A stretch of 11,189 nucleotides of DNA, taken from positions 1 through 11,189 of the forward strand of contig JAGLRU010000403.1 in the NCBI GenBank assembly GCA_023136145.1. Reading direction: 5' to 3'. The notes beneath the pieces were generated by a model, which was given only the letters and a program-made list of their open reading frames with translations, had not been told where the DNA came from and did not search any database. Both the position numbers and the translations under genes were made by a program. This DNA comes from Alphaproteobacteria bacterium (GTDB lineage Bacteria > Pseudomonadota > Alphaproteobacteria > Micavibrionales > UBA2020). Of this stretch, positions 1-6,375 are shown one piece after another. Every line of letters starts with the position of its first letter. Position 1 is the stretch's first letter.

Positions 1-2
1 TT

Positions 3-470
3 GGCATGGAAGCGGTGCAGCACTTTCAGGATTTTCTCATCAATCCACCCGAAGGTCATGATCCGTTAACTTCGCTTAAAGGGGTTTACGCCAAATGGAC
101 GGATGTTTGCGAGGAAATTTACGCCAAATACGCCATGAGTGATGAATACGTCGCGCGATACGGAGAAGTTGTTAATGCGTTGATGGCGTTTAAAAAGAAG
201 CAGAATGAACTAGCAGACGATATGATGGAGCAGTTTAACCTGCCGACCCGCAAGGAGCTTGACAGTCTGCACGAACGCTTTCATGCCCTGCGTCGCGATA
301 ATCTTCAGCTCAGAAAAGACGTTGCGGAATTGAAAGCTATGTTAGTAGGGACGAAGAAAGCTTCCGCTAGAACCGTTGCGGCTGTTCAACCAGTTAAAAA
401 AGCTAACCCAGTTAAACCCGTTCAAAAAGCTAAAGCAGGGAAACCAACTCAAAAAGGTAAAAAATCATGA
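3..470 (+). CDS. phaE: PHA synthase subunit PhaE, C-terminal part (5' end outside the window)
   Basis: PhaE is the non-catalytic partner of the class III polyhydroxyalkanoate synthase; it binds and activates PhaC on the granule. The visible C-terminal half carries the family signature NLPTRKELDSLHERFHALRR (about residues 78-97 from the Met at position 6), followed by a short coiled-coil stretch ending near residue 112. The last 40 residues are a Lys/Ala/Pro/Gln tail with repeated VKKA, VKPV and VQKA units. PhaE proteins are usually over 300 residues and the frame stays open to the left edge, so the Met at position 6 is probably internal and the entry is partial. The stop overlaps the phaC start (ATGA, 467-470), which implies coupled synthesis of the two subunits. 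The family call is from remembered motifs; the immediate phaC neighbour supports it strongly. Confidence 0.85.
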   Translation, partial: GMEAVQHFQDFLINPPEGHDPLTSLKGVYAKWTDVCEEIYAKYAMSDEYVARYGEVVNALMAFKKKQNELADDMMEQFNLPTRKELDSLHERFHALRRDNLQLRKDVAELKAMLVGTKKASARTVAAVQPVKKANPVKPVQKAKAGKPTQKGKKS

Positions 471-1537
471 TCGCAGCTCAACTCAGTCCAGACAAGATTT
501 TTAGAGAAGTTACTCTGTTCAACATGAAACTGGCGAGAGGGGTCAAAACTATGCGCTCCGTAGGGGAAATTCCCTCCGGTGTTACTCCTAAAGAAGAAGT
601 GTACCGTGAAGATAAGATGGTGCTGTACCGCTACAAAAATCCGAATGGTAAGAAGACGGCTGCGAACAAAACTCCTCTGCTAATTGCCTACGCGCTGGTT
701 AATCGTCCGTACATGACCGACTTGCAGGAAGATCGGTCGATTGTGCGTGGCTTGCTTGAGACCGGTCAGGACGTTTATCTGATCGATTGGGGCTATCCTG
801 ACCGTTCTGACCGTTATCTGACGATGGATGATTATATCAACGGTTATATGGATCGCTGCGTTGATGTGTTGCGTGAACGTCATGGCGTGAAAGCTGTAAA
901 TATGCTCGGCATCTGTCAAGGCGGAACATTCAGTTTGTGCTATGCGGCAATGCATCCAGAAAAAATCAAAAATATTGTCACGATGGTGACTCCGGTGGAT
1001 TTCCACACTAATGATAATCTGCTTGCGTTCTGGGTACGTAAGATCGACATAGATTTGTTGGTGGACACGATGGGCAATATTTCGGGCGATTTGTTGAACT
1101 GGACGTTTCTGAATATGAAGCCATACCGCATGATGGGGCAGAAATATATCGACATGGTCGAGATTCTGGACGACAAGGAAAAAGTCAAAAATTTCATGAA
1201 CATGGAGAAATGGATTTTCGACAGTCCCGATCAGGCTGGTGAGGCCTATCGCCAGTTTATAAATGATTTTTATAAGAGCAATAAGCTGGTTGCTGGAGAG
1301 CTTAACTTCGGTGGAAAAGAAGTGAAACTTTCTAATATTAAAATGCCGGTTCTGAACGTCTTTGCTCAGAGGGATCATCTTGTGCCACCGAGTGCTTCAA
1401 AGGCTTTGAAAAAACACGTTGGAACGAAAGATTACACAGAGTTTTCGTTTAATGGTGGGCATATTGGTATTTATGTGAGTGGTCGTTCCAAGCGCGAAGT
1501 TCCGCCGTCCATCGGCAAGTGGCTAAATGAACGGTAG
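467..1537 (+). CDS. phaC: Class III poly(R)-hydroxyalkanoate synthase catalytic subunit PhaC
   Basis: This enzyme polymerises (R)-3-hydroxyacyl-CoA, mainly 3-hydroxybutyryl-CoA, into PHA at the granule surface. It is an alpha/beta hydrolase-type protein of 356 residues, almost exactly the length of known class III PhaC (about 355) and far shorter than class I enzymes (about 590). The lipase-like box GICQGG (148-153) holds the nucleophile Cys150. The triad is completed by Asp303 in AQRDHLVPP and His332 in NGGHIGIYVSG. These sit one residue beyond the published Allochromatium vinosum triad (Cys149, Asp302, His331). DWGYPDRSDR (107-116) is another conserved block. The start overlaps the phaE stop, and an AAGG lies about nine bases upstream inside phaE. 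The 3' end is convergent with upp, with only 12 bases between, and I see no hairpin terminator there. Confidence 0.96.
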   Translation: MIAAQLSPDKIFREVTLFNMKLARGVKTMRSVGEIPSGVTPKEEVYREDKMVLYRYKNPNGKKTAANKTPLLIAYALVNRPYMTDLQEDRSIVRGLLETGQDVYLIDWGYPDRSDRYLTMDDYINGYMDRCVDVLRERHGVKAVNMLGICQGGTFSLCYAAMHPEKIKNIVTMVTPVDFHTNDNLLAFWVRKIDIDLLVDTMGNISGDLLNWTFLNMKPYRMMGQKYIDMVEILDDKEKVKNFMNMEKWIFDSPDQAGEAYRQFINDFYKSNKLVAGELNFGGKEVKLSNIKMPVLNVFAQRDHLVPPSASKALKKHVGTKDYTEFSFNGGHIGIYVSGRSKREVPPSIGKWLNER

Positions 1538-1549
1538 CGAGATACACTG

Positions 1550-2182
1550 TTATTTCGTTCCGAAAATTCGGTTGCCTGCATCGCCGATTCCCGGCAGTAT
1601 ATAGCTGTGGTTGTTAAGTTCCCTGTCGATTGTGGCAGTATATACTGGTACGTCTGGGTGCGCTTCGTGAAATGTTTTTAGACCGATTGGAGCAGCGATC
1701 AGGCAAAGAAATTTGATGTCTGTTGCCTCCGCTTTCTTGACGCGATCTATGGCGGCGATTGCTGAGTGTCCTGTTGCTAGCATTGGATCGACAACGATTA
1801 CATGATGGATTGGAAGGTTGTCAGGGAATTTGAGATAATATTCGACTGCAACAAGTGTTTCTGGGTCGCGGTAAAGACCGATATGGCCGACGTTTGCAGT
1901 TGGAACCAGTTGCAGCAGGCCGTCCACGAAACCAAGACCAGCCCGTAGAATTGGTACGATGCAGAGTTTTTTTTCAGATAGCATCTGCGCTTTCATTTTT
2001 TCCAGCGGCGTTTCGATTTCTATTTCTTTCGTCGGTAGATTCCTGAAAACTTCATATCCCATTAGCATGGAGATTTCCCGTAGAAGCGTGCGGAAATCCT
2101 GCGTTGAGGTGTCTTTGCTGCGCATCATGGACAGTTTATGCTGCACCAGAGGGTGGTTAATGACATGGACGTTCTCGTACAT
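1550..2182 (-). CDS. upp: Uracil phosphoribosyltransferase
   Basis: Upp converts uracil and PRPP to UMP and pyrophosphate in pyrimidine salvage in the cytoplasm. With the start at 2182 the protein has 210 residues, the usual length. The PRPP-binding loop is VVDPMLATGHSA (130-141). The uracil-binding C-terminus YILPGIGDAGNRIFGTK fills residues 194-210, and ILRAGLGFVDG (79-89) is the conserved Arg-Ala-Gly segment. A longer frame begins at 2200, but the AAGGAGG at 2190-2196 lies inside it and is ideally spaced for the Met at 2182. Two small departures from the common consensus are His139 in the PRPP loop and Asn204 where GDAGDR is usual; neither removes a catalytic residue that I know of. It follows the YbdK-like gene on the same strand after 59 bases and is convergent with phaC. 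Confidence 0.95.
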   Translation of the reverse strand: MYENVHVINHPLVQHKLSMMRSKDTSTQDFRTLLREISMLMGYEVFRNLPTKEIEIETPLEKMKAQMLSEKKLCIVPILRAGLGFVDGLLQLVPTANVGHIGLYRDPETLVAVEYYLKFPDNLPIHHVIVVDPMLATGHSAIAAIDRVKKAEATDIKFLCLIAAPIGLKTFHEAHPDVPVYTATIDRELNNHSYILPGIGDAGNRIFGTK

Positions 2183-2189
2183 TTTCTTT

Positions 2190-2196
2190 CCTCCTT
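2190..2196 (-). promoter_or_regulatory. Shine-Dalgarno site fixing the upp start
   Basis: Read on the minus strand this is AAGGAGG, a near-perfect anti-16S match, seven bases before the ATG at 2182-2180. It argues against the longer start at 2200, which would place this site inside the coding region. Confidence 0.8.
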
Positions 2197-2241
2197 GCAT
2201 AAGTTATTTATAAGACATATTTATCTGTCGTGAAAGATGGA

Positions 2242-3639
2242 TTACGCGGCGGAAGATTTATTTTGATGCATTTTTTCTTCGGTACGAGTTTCCTTTTTTA
2301 CTACATTTAGATGACAGGGTTTTTCCTGACTTTTCTCAAGCTTAGTAATACGATCCCATAATGGGCTTCCGTGATTTAATTCTTCTATGCAATGCTCATA
2401 AACCGCTTTCAAGCTTCTGGTTGCTTTAAAAACTCTTCTTTGGCGGGAAGCGCTATTGCCTTTTTCGAGTATTCCCACAAGTGTTGCTTGATATTGGCGG
2501 TAGCCGAATTTTTTATAGAAAGGTTGCAACCTTTCTATCCATTGAAAAATATCGTCTTTGATCGGTTTCGTGTCACCATTGTTATTGATAACGATACTTG
2601 CATCTAAACCATAACGCATACTACGCCACTTATTTTCGCGTACCAACCAGCTATTTGGGCGGGGTATTTCATCCAACCAACCCTGATGCTCGTTAAACCA
2701 ATGTCCTAGACAATGGACAAAAGCACTGATAGCAAGAACTTCGGCCATTGTTGGTGGTTGGTCACATATTCTTATTTCAAGAGTGCCATAGTGTGGGCAG
2801 GGACGAAGATCCCACCAGAGATCATTCGGGATACGAATGGAACCGGCACGCACCATAGCACGACACAAATCCTTGTAATCATTCCAGTTATTGAATTTAT
2901 ACGGAAGACCAGTAATAGGCGCAGATTCCGTGATAGTTGGACGAATGCTGGCAAATCCGGTATCCCTACCAAATTCAAAGGGAGAACTAGCACTTAAAGC
3001 CAGCAAATGGGGTAAAAGATGCATATAGAAATTATGAAAGCGAATACATGCCGATGTATCTTCCATGCCGATATGGATATGCATCCCCAATGTCGTAAAG
3101 CGCTCACATAGAGACTGTCTTTTTTCATATAGTTCTTTATTTCGGTCGGTTTTTAGAATTTTCACTTGTTCCGGCAGAAGCAGTGGTAGATTTCCAATTC
3201 CTAAAAGAGCAACCTGATTCTGTGGCAGATGCGGAAGAATCTTGTTTATACGGTCAGCTAAATCTTTTTCAATTTGCTGTACAGATGAGCAAACACCAGT
3301 TGTTATTTCAATCATATGCTGAGCAAGCTCATAGTGTATAAATGGATTATCCAATAATTTTATAATATCGGAACCAATATGAGCAGGGTCATAAGTATCG
3401 GTACTTACGATACCAAATTCACATTCAACGCCGATAGTTAGTGGCTGACTTTTTTGAAAAACAAATTGTTGGTCTATTTTGGATAGAACATCGTTTGATG
3501 CCTTTTTTCTTCTATTGAAGAAGCCAAAAAATTTTTCTGAAATTGACACGATACCTTTTCCTAAATGGTTAAGGTTGAATTTATAAGTAAACATATTTGA
3601 TGTTTGTAAAGGTAAATGTGTCGAAATTATTTTTCCCAT
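2242..3639 (-). CDS. YbdK-like carboxylate-amine ligase (glutamate-cysteine ligase family 2)
   Basis: This is a member of the GCS2/YbdK family of ATP-dependent carboxylate-amine ligases. E. coli YbdK has weak glutamate-cysteine ligase activity, but the true substrate here is unknown. Motifs in order are GVECEFGIV (70-78, metal/ATP-binding acidic residues), GMHIHIGMED (185-194), ALSASSPFEFGRDTGFAS (214-231), DLWWDLRPCPHYGTLEIRIC (273-292), NKWRSMRYGLDA (336-347) and ASRQRR (397-402). At 465 residues it is about 90 longer than YbdK. The extra length is a basic N-terminal stretch (about 1-62) and a charged tail (about 430-465). The start is supported by AAGGA about six bases upstream. The gene looks more AT-rich than the PHA and housekeeping genes, hinting at separate origin. 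It could be co-transcribed with upp, but no functional link is obvious. Confidence 0.88.
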   Translation of the reverse strand: MGKIISTHLPLQTSNMFTYKFNLNHLGKGIVSISEKFFGFFNRRKKASNDVLSKIDQQFVFQKSQPLTIGVECEFGIVSTDTYDPAHIGSDIIKLLDNPFIHYELAQHMIEITTGVCSSVQQIEKDLADRINKILPHLPQNQVALLGIGNLPLLLPEQVKILKTDRNKELYEKRQSLCERFTTLGMHIHIGMEDTSACIRFHNFYMHLLPHLLALSASSPFEFGRDTGFASIRPTITESAPITGLPYKFNNWNDYKDLCRAMVRAGSIRIPNDLWWDLRPCPHYGTLEIRICDQPPTMAEVLAISAFVHCLGHWFNEHQGWLDEIPRPNSWLVRENKWRSMRYGLDASIVINNNGDTKPIKDDIFQWIERLQPFYKKFGYRQYQATLVGILEKGNSASRQRRVFKATRSLKAVYEHCIEELNHGSPLWDRITKLEKSQEKPCHLNVVKKETRTEEKMHQNKSSAA

Positions 3640-4199
3640 AACCGTTCCTTTAAGTTGTTAATCCATTTCTTGTAGCGTCCGCCATTGCGGAAAAATTTGA
3701 GATGTAATGAAGTATAACATACTTTAAATTATGCCCGACCGCATCGCTACTACAAATAGAAGTGCTTTGGAGTATTTAAAAAAGAAAACCCAGTCTTTTC
3801 GTTTTTTCTTTTCTAAAATCATGGGCAACACGATTTTAAAAAAGGAGCATTATCCTTTTGATCAATTTCTATTATATCTTAAGATTGGAGTCATTGTACC
3901 ACATTAAACGTATAGAACGCTTATAGAAACTATAAGGAAACTCCATATTTTTTTGGAGATGATGAAAATGCCAATTTCCTTTTATTTTTCAGTAGGATAA
4001 TGCAATTTAGCGTCAAAAACTAAAGAACAAACAGTATGAAACCCTCCTGTTTTGGCAGACTGTTCAGCATTCCATAATCGTTAAACCTGAGTTGATTCTC
4101 AAAAGAATCGGATTGAATGTTCGTGTTAATAAAAAGTGATATTCCTTTTTTTTCTATCTTGTTGAGATACTCTTGATTTTATAGAAAGAGGAATCCTTT
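3640..4199. other. 560-base AT-rich intergenic region with small inverted repeats
   Basis: This region separates the divergent YbdK-like and membrane-protein genes. I find no convincing gene or RNA gene in it. Visible structures are TAAAATC/GATTTTA (3814-3820 and 3832-3838), CTTATAG-AAA-CTATAAG (3920-3936), CTCCA/TGGAG (3941-3945 and 3954-3958) and GATTCT-CAAA-AGAATC (4094-4109). TATAGAA also occurs twice 11 bases apart (3911 and 3922), about one helical turn. The right end holds AGAGGA seven bases before the start at 4200. A 58-codon frame at 3731-3907 lacks a ribosome binding site. Confidence 0.6.
3711..3719 (-). promoter_or_regulatory. Candidate extended -10 promoter for the YbdK-like gene
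   Basis: Read on the minus strand this is TGTTATACT, matching the extended -10 pattern TG-N-TATAAT with one change. It lies about 70 bases before the start codon at 3639. No good -35 hexamer is seen, as expected for an extended -10 promoter. The box lies inside a small inverted repeat, AGTAT-AAC-ATACT (3711-3723). Confidence 0.4.
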
Positions 4200-4973
4200 A
4201 TGCTGATGATATTCTGGTTTTATGGTGTACCGTTTGTAAAGGGGCTTTTTTTTGCGTCCTCGTTGTTGCTGCTTCTGTTTTCGGTGTTTGCTCTGAAGCG
4301 CGGGGTACGCCAGTCACGCAAAACGTTGCGTGATGTTGCTTTTTTTCTGATGTTAACAGCTTTTCTAAAATTTTTTATTGTGGATGCCTATATGCTGAAG
4401 GAGCATTTGCTATGTGGCGCCAATGTTTCTTCGTCTTTTTGCAATGCGACAGGATTCAAGATATTCCAGATGCTCGGTCTTGTGCTGCTGGTGTTGTTTA
4501 GTTTTGGTCTCTTTAGTGTCTATCGTAGATTTATTGACGATAAGTATCAGATCGAGCTTATACCTGAACAAGTTAATCTGAAATTCTGGGCTAATATCAG
4601 CATAGTCTTGATTATTGTACTGATTTTATGGTTAATAGCGCCATGGGCTGGATATTTGACTGTTGGGTATGTTCCGAAAATTTTTATTGATGTTTCGTGG
4701 CAGTATTTAGCTTTTTTGGAGATGGTTCTGTTGTTAATAGGTTTCTGGAAGTTGGAGGATTGTAGATGGAGTTATGATCCAGAGAAAAAGGGCAAAAAGG
4801 CGCATCTTAATCGCACATGGACAGCCAAGGATACTCTTTGGCTTTCTTTTACCCTGTTTTTGATAACGCTTGCCTTTTCTTACGCATCGAACGATGTGTT
4901 ATCAGATGTTACGCCGTCGAGGGGTGGGCATCTTCTGTTTCGGATTAAGGATATAAATTTAAAAGGATTCTGA
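4200..4973 (+). CDS. Hypothetical polytopic membrane protein
   Basis: I do not recognise this 257-residue protein. Hydrophobic stretches at about 11-31, 45-64, 87-107, 130-151, 165-184 and 211-230 predict six transmembrane helices in the inner membrane. The loop between helices 2 and 3 contains two cysteines (72 and 81) that could pair if the loop faces the periplasm. A charged segment (188-210, rich in Lys and Asp/Glu) lies before the last helix, and the tail is basic. The segment FFLMLTAFLKFFIVDAYML (48-66) faintly recalls DUF2339-type membrane proteins, but I would not assign it. The start is supported by AGAGGA seven bases upstream. The gene is AT-rich like its left neighbour. It precedes the phaP promoter on the same strand; nothing shows that it belongs to PHA metabolism. 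Confidence 0.8.
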   Translation: MLMIFWFYGVPFVKGLFFASSLLLLLFSVFALKRGVRQSRKTLRDVAFFLMLTAFLKFFIVDAYMLKEHLLCGANVSSSFCNATGFKIFQMLGLVLLVLFSFGLFSVYRRFIDDKYQIELIPEQVNLKFWANISIVLIIVLILWLIAPWAGYLTVGYVPKIFIDVSWQYLAFLEMVLLLIGFWKLEDCRWSYDPEKKGKKAHLNRTWTAKDTLWLSFTLFLITLAFSYASNDVLSDVTPSRGGHLLFRIKDINLKGF

Positions 4974-5062
4974 AAGGAAATGCAGTTACCTAAATGATGG
5001 AGAGGAATTCAGCGCAGGGTTTTAATGCTAATGTGTTGATTTCATTGTGTGTTTTTATATTG

Positions 5063-5092
5063 TTGACAAAAGACGCTGAAATTTCGTATGCT
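5063..5092 (+). promoter_or_regulatory. Sigma-70-type promoter of phaP-phaB
   Basis: A perfect TTGACA (-35, 5063-5068) and TATGCT (-10, 5087-5092) are separated by 18 bases. This is the strongest promoter-like sequence in the window and fits the high expression known for phasins. Transcription would begin near 5099, leaving a leader of about 45 bases with GGAG eight bases before the phaP start. Confidence 0.75.
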
Positions 5093-5117
5093 GCATTGCA
5101 GCAATGTTGCGCCGCAG
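5091..5117 (+). promoter_or_regulatory. PhaR-type operator pair over the phaP promoter
   Basis: CTGC-ATT-GCAG (5091-5101) matches exactly the CTGC-N3-GCAG site described for the Paracoccus denitrificans repressor PhaR upstream of phaP. A second copy with one mismatch, TTGC-GCC-GCAG (5107-5117), has its centre 16 bases downstream. The first copy overlaps the -10 hexamer and the second covers the start of the transcript, so a bound protein would block initiation. In the known system PhaR is titrated away by nascent PHA, which switches on phasin synthesis. No phaR gene is in the window, so use of this operator is inferred from sequence match and position. Confidence 0.7.
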
Positions 5118-5145
5118 CATTGATTCTTAAAACGGAGTAAAAAAC

Positions 5146-5511
5146 ATGCAAAATGATATAATGGATAACATTCAGAAAATGACTCAGGCTACGATGGACA
5201 ACCTCAAGAAAATCAGTGAAACTAACATTCGTGCTAGTGAAAAACTGATGCAAGAGATGACCGACCTTACTACCACTGTTCTTGAAGCCGCTACTGAAGG
5301 CGCGGAAGATATGGCAGAAACGAAAAACTACAGCGATATTCCTTCCATGCAAGCTAAAATGTCGAAGGATTTGAGCAAAAAGGTTATGGACACTGCACGC
5401 ACTAGTGCTGATATCCTCGCTGATGCTGGCAAGGTTTACGCTGGTTTGTTCGAAGCTGGTATGAAGGAAGCGAGTAACAAAGCGACTCCAAAGGCTCGTA
5501 AATCTGCTTAA
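5146..5511 (+). CDS. phaP: Phasin, PHA granule-associated protein
   Basis: Phasins are small amphipathic proteins that coat PHA granules, control their size and number, and stop other proteins sticking to the polymer. This one has 121 residues, is almost wholly helical by composition, has no Cys or Trp, and shows the usual spread of Met, Ala, Lys and Glu. It resembles the Phasin_2 family (for example ISETNIRASEKLMQEM at 23-38 and LSKKVMDTARTSADILADAG near 76-95). The last dozen residues form a basic tail, KATPKARKSA, similar in style to the PhaE tail. GGAG lies eight bases before the ATG. It is the first gene behind the promoter/operator, and phaB follows after 30 bases with no terminator. 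Recognition rests on composition, motif feel and context rather than catalytic residues. Confidence 0.88.
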   Translation: MQNDIMDNIQKMTQATMDNLKKISETNIRASEKLMQEMTDLTTTVLEAATEGAEDMAETKNYSDIPSMQAKMSKDLSKKVMDTARTSADILADAGKVYAGLFEAGMKEASNKATPKARKSA

Positions 5512-5541
5512 TTTGAAACATTTTTGAAGCTGGGAAAAATC

Positions 5542-6291
5542 ATGACAAAAAAGATGGTAGCCTTCGTGACTGGAGGCGTTGGTGGGATAGGATCTGCGAT
5601 TTGCAGGGAACTTTTTCAAAACGGATATCAGGTCATCGCGGGCTACCTCCCGGCTGAAGAAGATGTGGCGCAAGCCACGCTAAAGGAATGGCGTGCGGAG
5701 GGGGCGGATGCCGACATCATTTCTGGTGATGTGGGGAATTTTGCTTCCTGTGTAGAAATGGGCAAAACCATTCAGCAAAAATTCGGCGTGGTGCAAGTGC
5801 TGGTTAACTGCGCGGGCATCACTAAAGACAGAACTTTCAAAAAAATGGCGGAAGAGGACTGGAATGCGGTTTTGAATGTGAATCTGAACAGTCTTTTCAA
5901 CGTCACAAAACAGTTCGTGAACGGGATGACTGATGCTGGCTATGGTCGGATCATCAATATTTCTTCTGTGAACGGCAAAAAAGGTCAGTTCGGTCAGACT
6001 AATTATTCTGCTTCGAAGGCTGGGATGCACGGTTTTACAATGGCACTGGCGCAGGAAGTTGTACGCAAGGGAGTGACGGTTAATACTATTTCTCCCGGGT
6101 ACACCGAAACGCTTATGACAAAATCCATGCCTGCCGATGTGACAAAGCAGATTGTCGATCAGATTCCTGCCGGAAGGATGGCCTTGCCGGAAGAAATTGC
6201 TTATGTCGTAGGTTTCCTCGCGAATGAGCGAGCAGGGTACATTACCGGTGTAAATATTTCTTGCAATGGTGGGCTTTTCATCTCGTTCTAG
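5542..6291 (+). CDS. phaB: Acetoacetyl-CoA reductase
   Basis: PhaB reduces acetoacetyl-CoA to (R)-3-hydroxybutyryl-CoA with NAD(P)H, giving the monomer for PhaC. It is a short-chain dehydrogenase of 249 residues. The nucleotide-binding TGGVGGIG is at 10-17 and NCAG at 89-92. The catalytic residues are Ser142, Tyr155 and Lys159. The block GKKGQFGQTNYSASKAG (145-161) is characteristic of PhaB rather than FabG, as is the end ITGVNISCNGG. The ATG at 5542 is preferred over an in-frame TTG at 5524 because it gives the normal N-terminus and has GGGA six bases upstream; a further Met at 5554 is also possible. A FabG role cannot be fully excluded by sequence, but the phaP neighbour favours PHA synthesis. 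No phaA ketothiolase is adjacent, so acetoacetyl-CoA must come from a gene elsewhere. Confidence 0.93.
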   Translation: MTKKMVAFVTGGVGGIGSAICRELFQNGYQVIAGYLPAEEDVAQATLKEWRAEGADADIISGDVGNFASCVEMGKTIQQKFGVVQVLVNCAGITKDRTFKKMAEEDWNAVLNVNLNSLFNVTKQFVNGMTDAGYGRIINISSVNGKKGQFGQTNYSASKAGMHGFTMALAQEVVRKGVTVNTISPGYTETLMTKSMPADVTKQIVDQIPAGRMALPEEIAYVVGFLANERAGYITGVNISCNGGLFISF

Positions 6292-6316
6292 GATTAAACC
6301 AAATCCAGACGCTCGA

Positions 6317-6343
6317 TTGATTGACTATGGATTCAGCTATAGT
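6317..6343 (+). promoter_or_regulatory. Weak candidate promoter for the carboxylesterase gene
   Basis: TTGATT (6317-6322) and TATAGT (6338-6343) are separated by 15 bases, shorter than ideal. It is the only promoter-like pair in the 84-base gap after phaB. Read-through from phaP-phaB is also possible because no terminator is visible. Confidence 0.3.
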
Positions 6344-6375
6344 TACTGGTGGTTTGAATCAAAAGAGGGTGTCCA

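Noticed and set aside
680..1378. Long minus-strand frame opposite phaC
   Set aside because: It lies wholly inside phaC, whose catalytic motifs are complete, and its translation is His/Ile-rich with no family features, so it is a shadow of the coding strand.
1538..1549. Possible shared terminator between phaC and upp
   Set aside because: Only 12 bases separate the two stop codons, and I see no stem-loop with a T-tract on either strand.
3775..3812. A-rich and T-rich arms that could form a terminator hairpin
   Set aside because: The pairing is AAAAGAAAA with TTTTCTTTT around a long loop, low-complexity A/T sequence without a G+C-rich stem, and no gene ends just upstream of it.
3731..3907. 58-codon frame on the + strand in the 560-base gap
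   Set aside because: It has no Shine-Dalgarno sequence, low-complexity Lys/Phe-rich content and no recognisable motif, and it opens beside a promoter reading the other way.
4990..5673. 227-codon minus-strand frame across phaP and the start of phaB
   Set aside because: It runs antisense over the phasin, its promoter/operator and the phaB start, and shows no motif. The + strand genes are far better supported.
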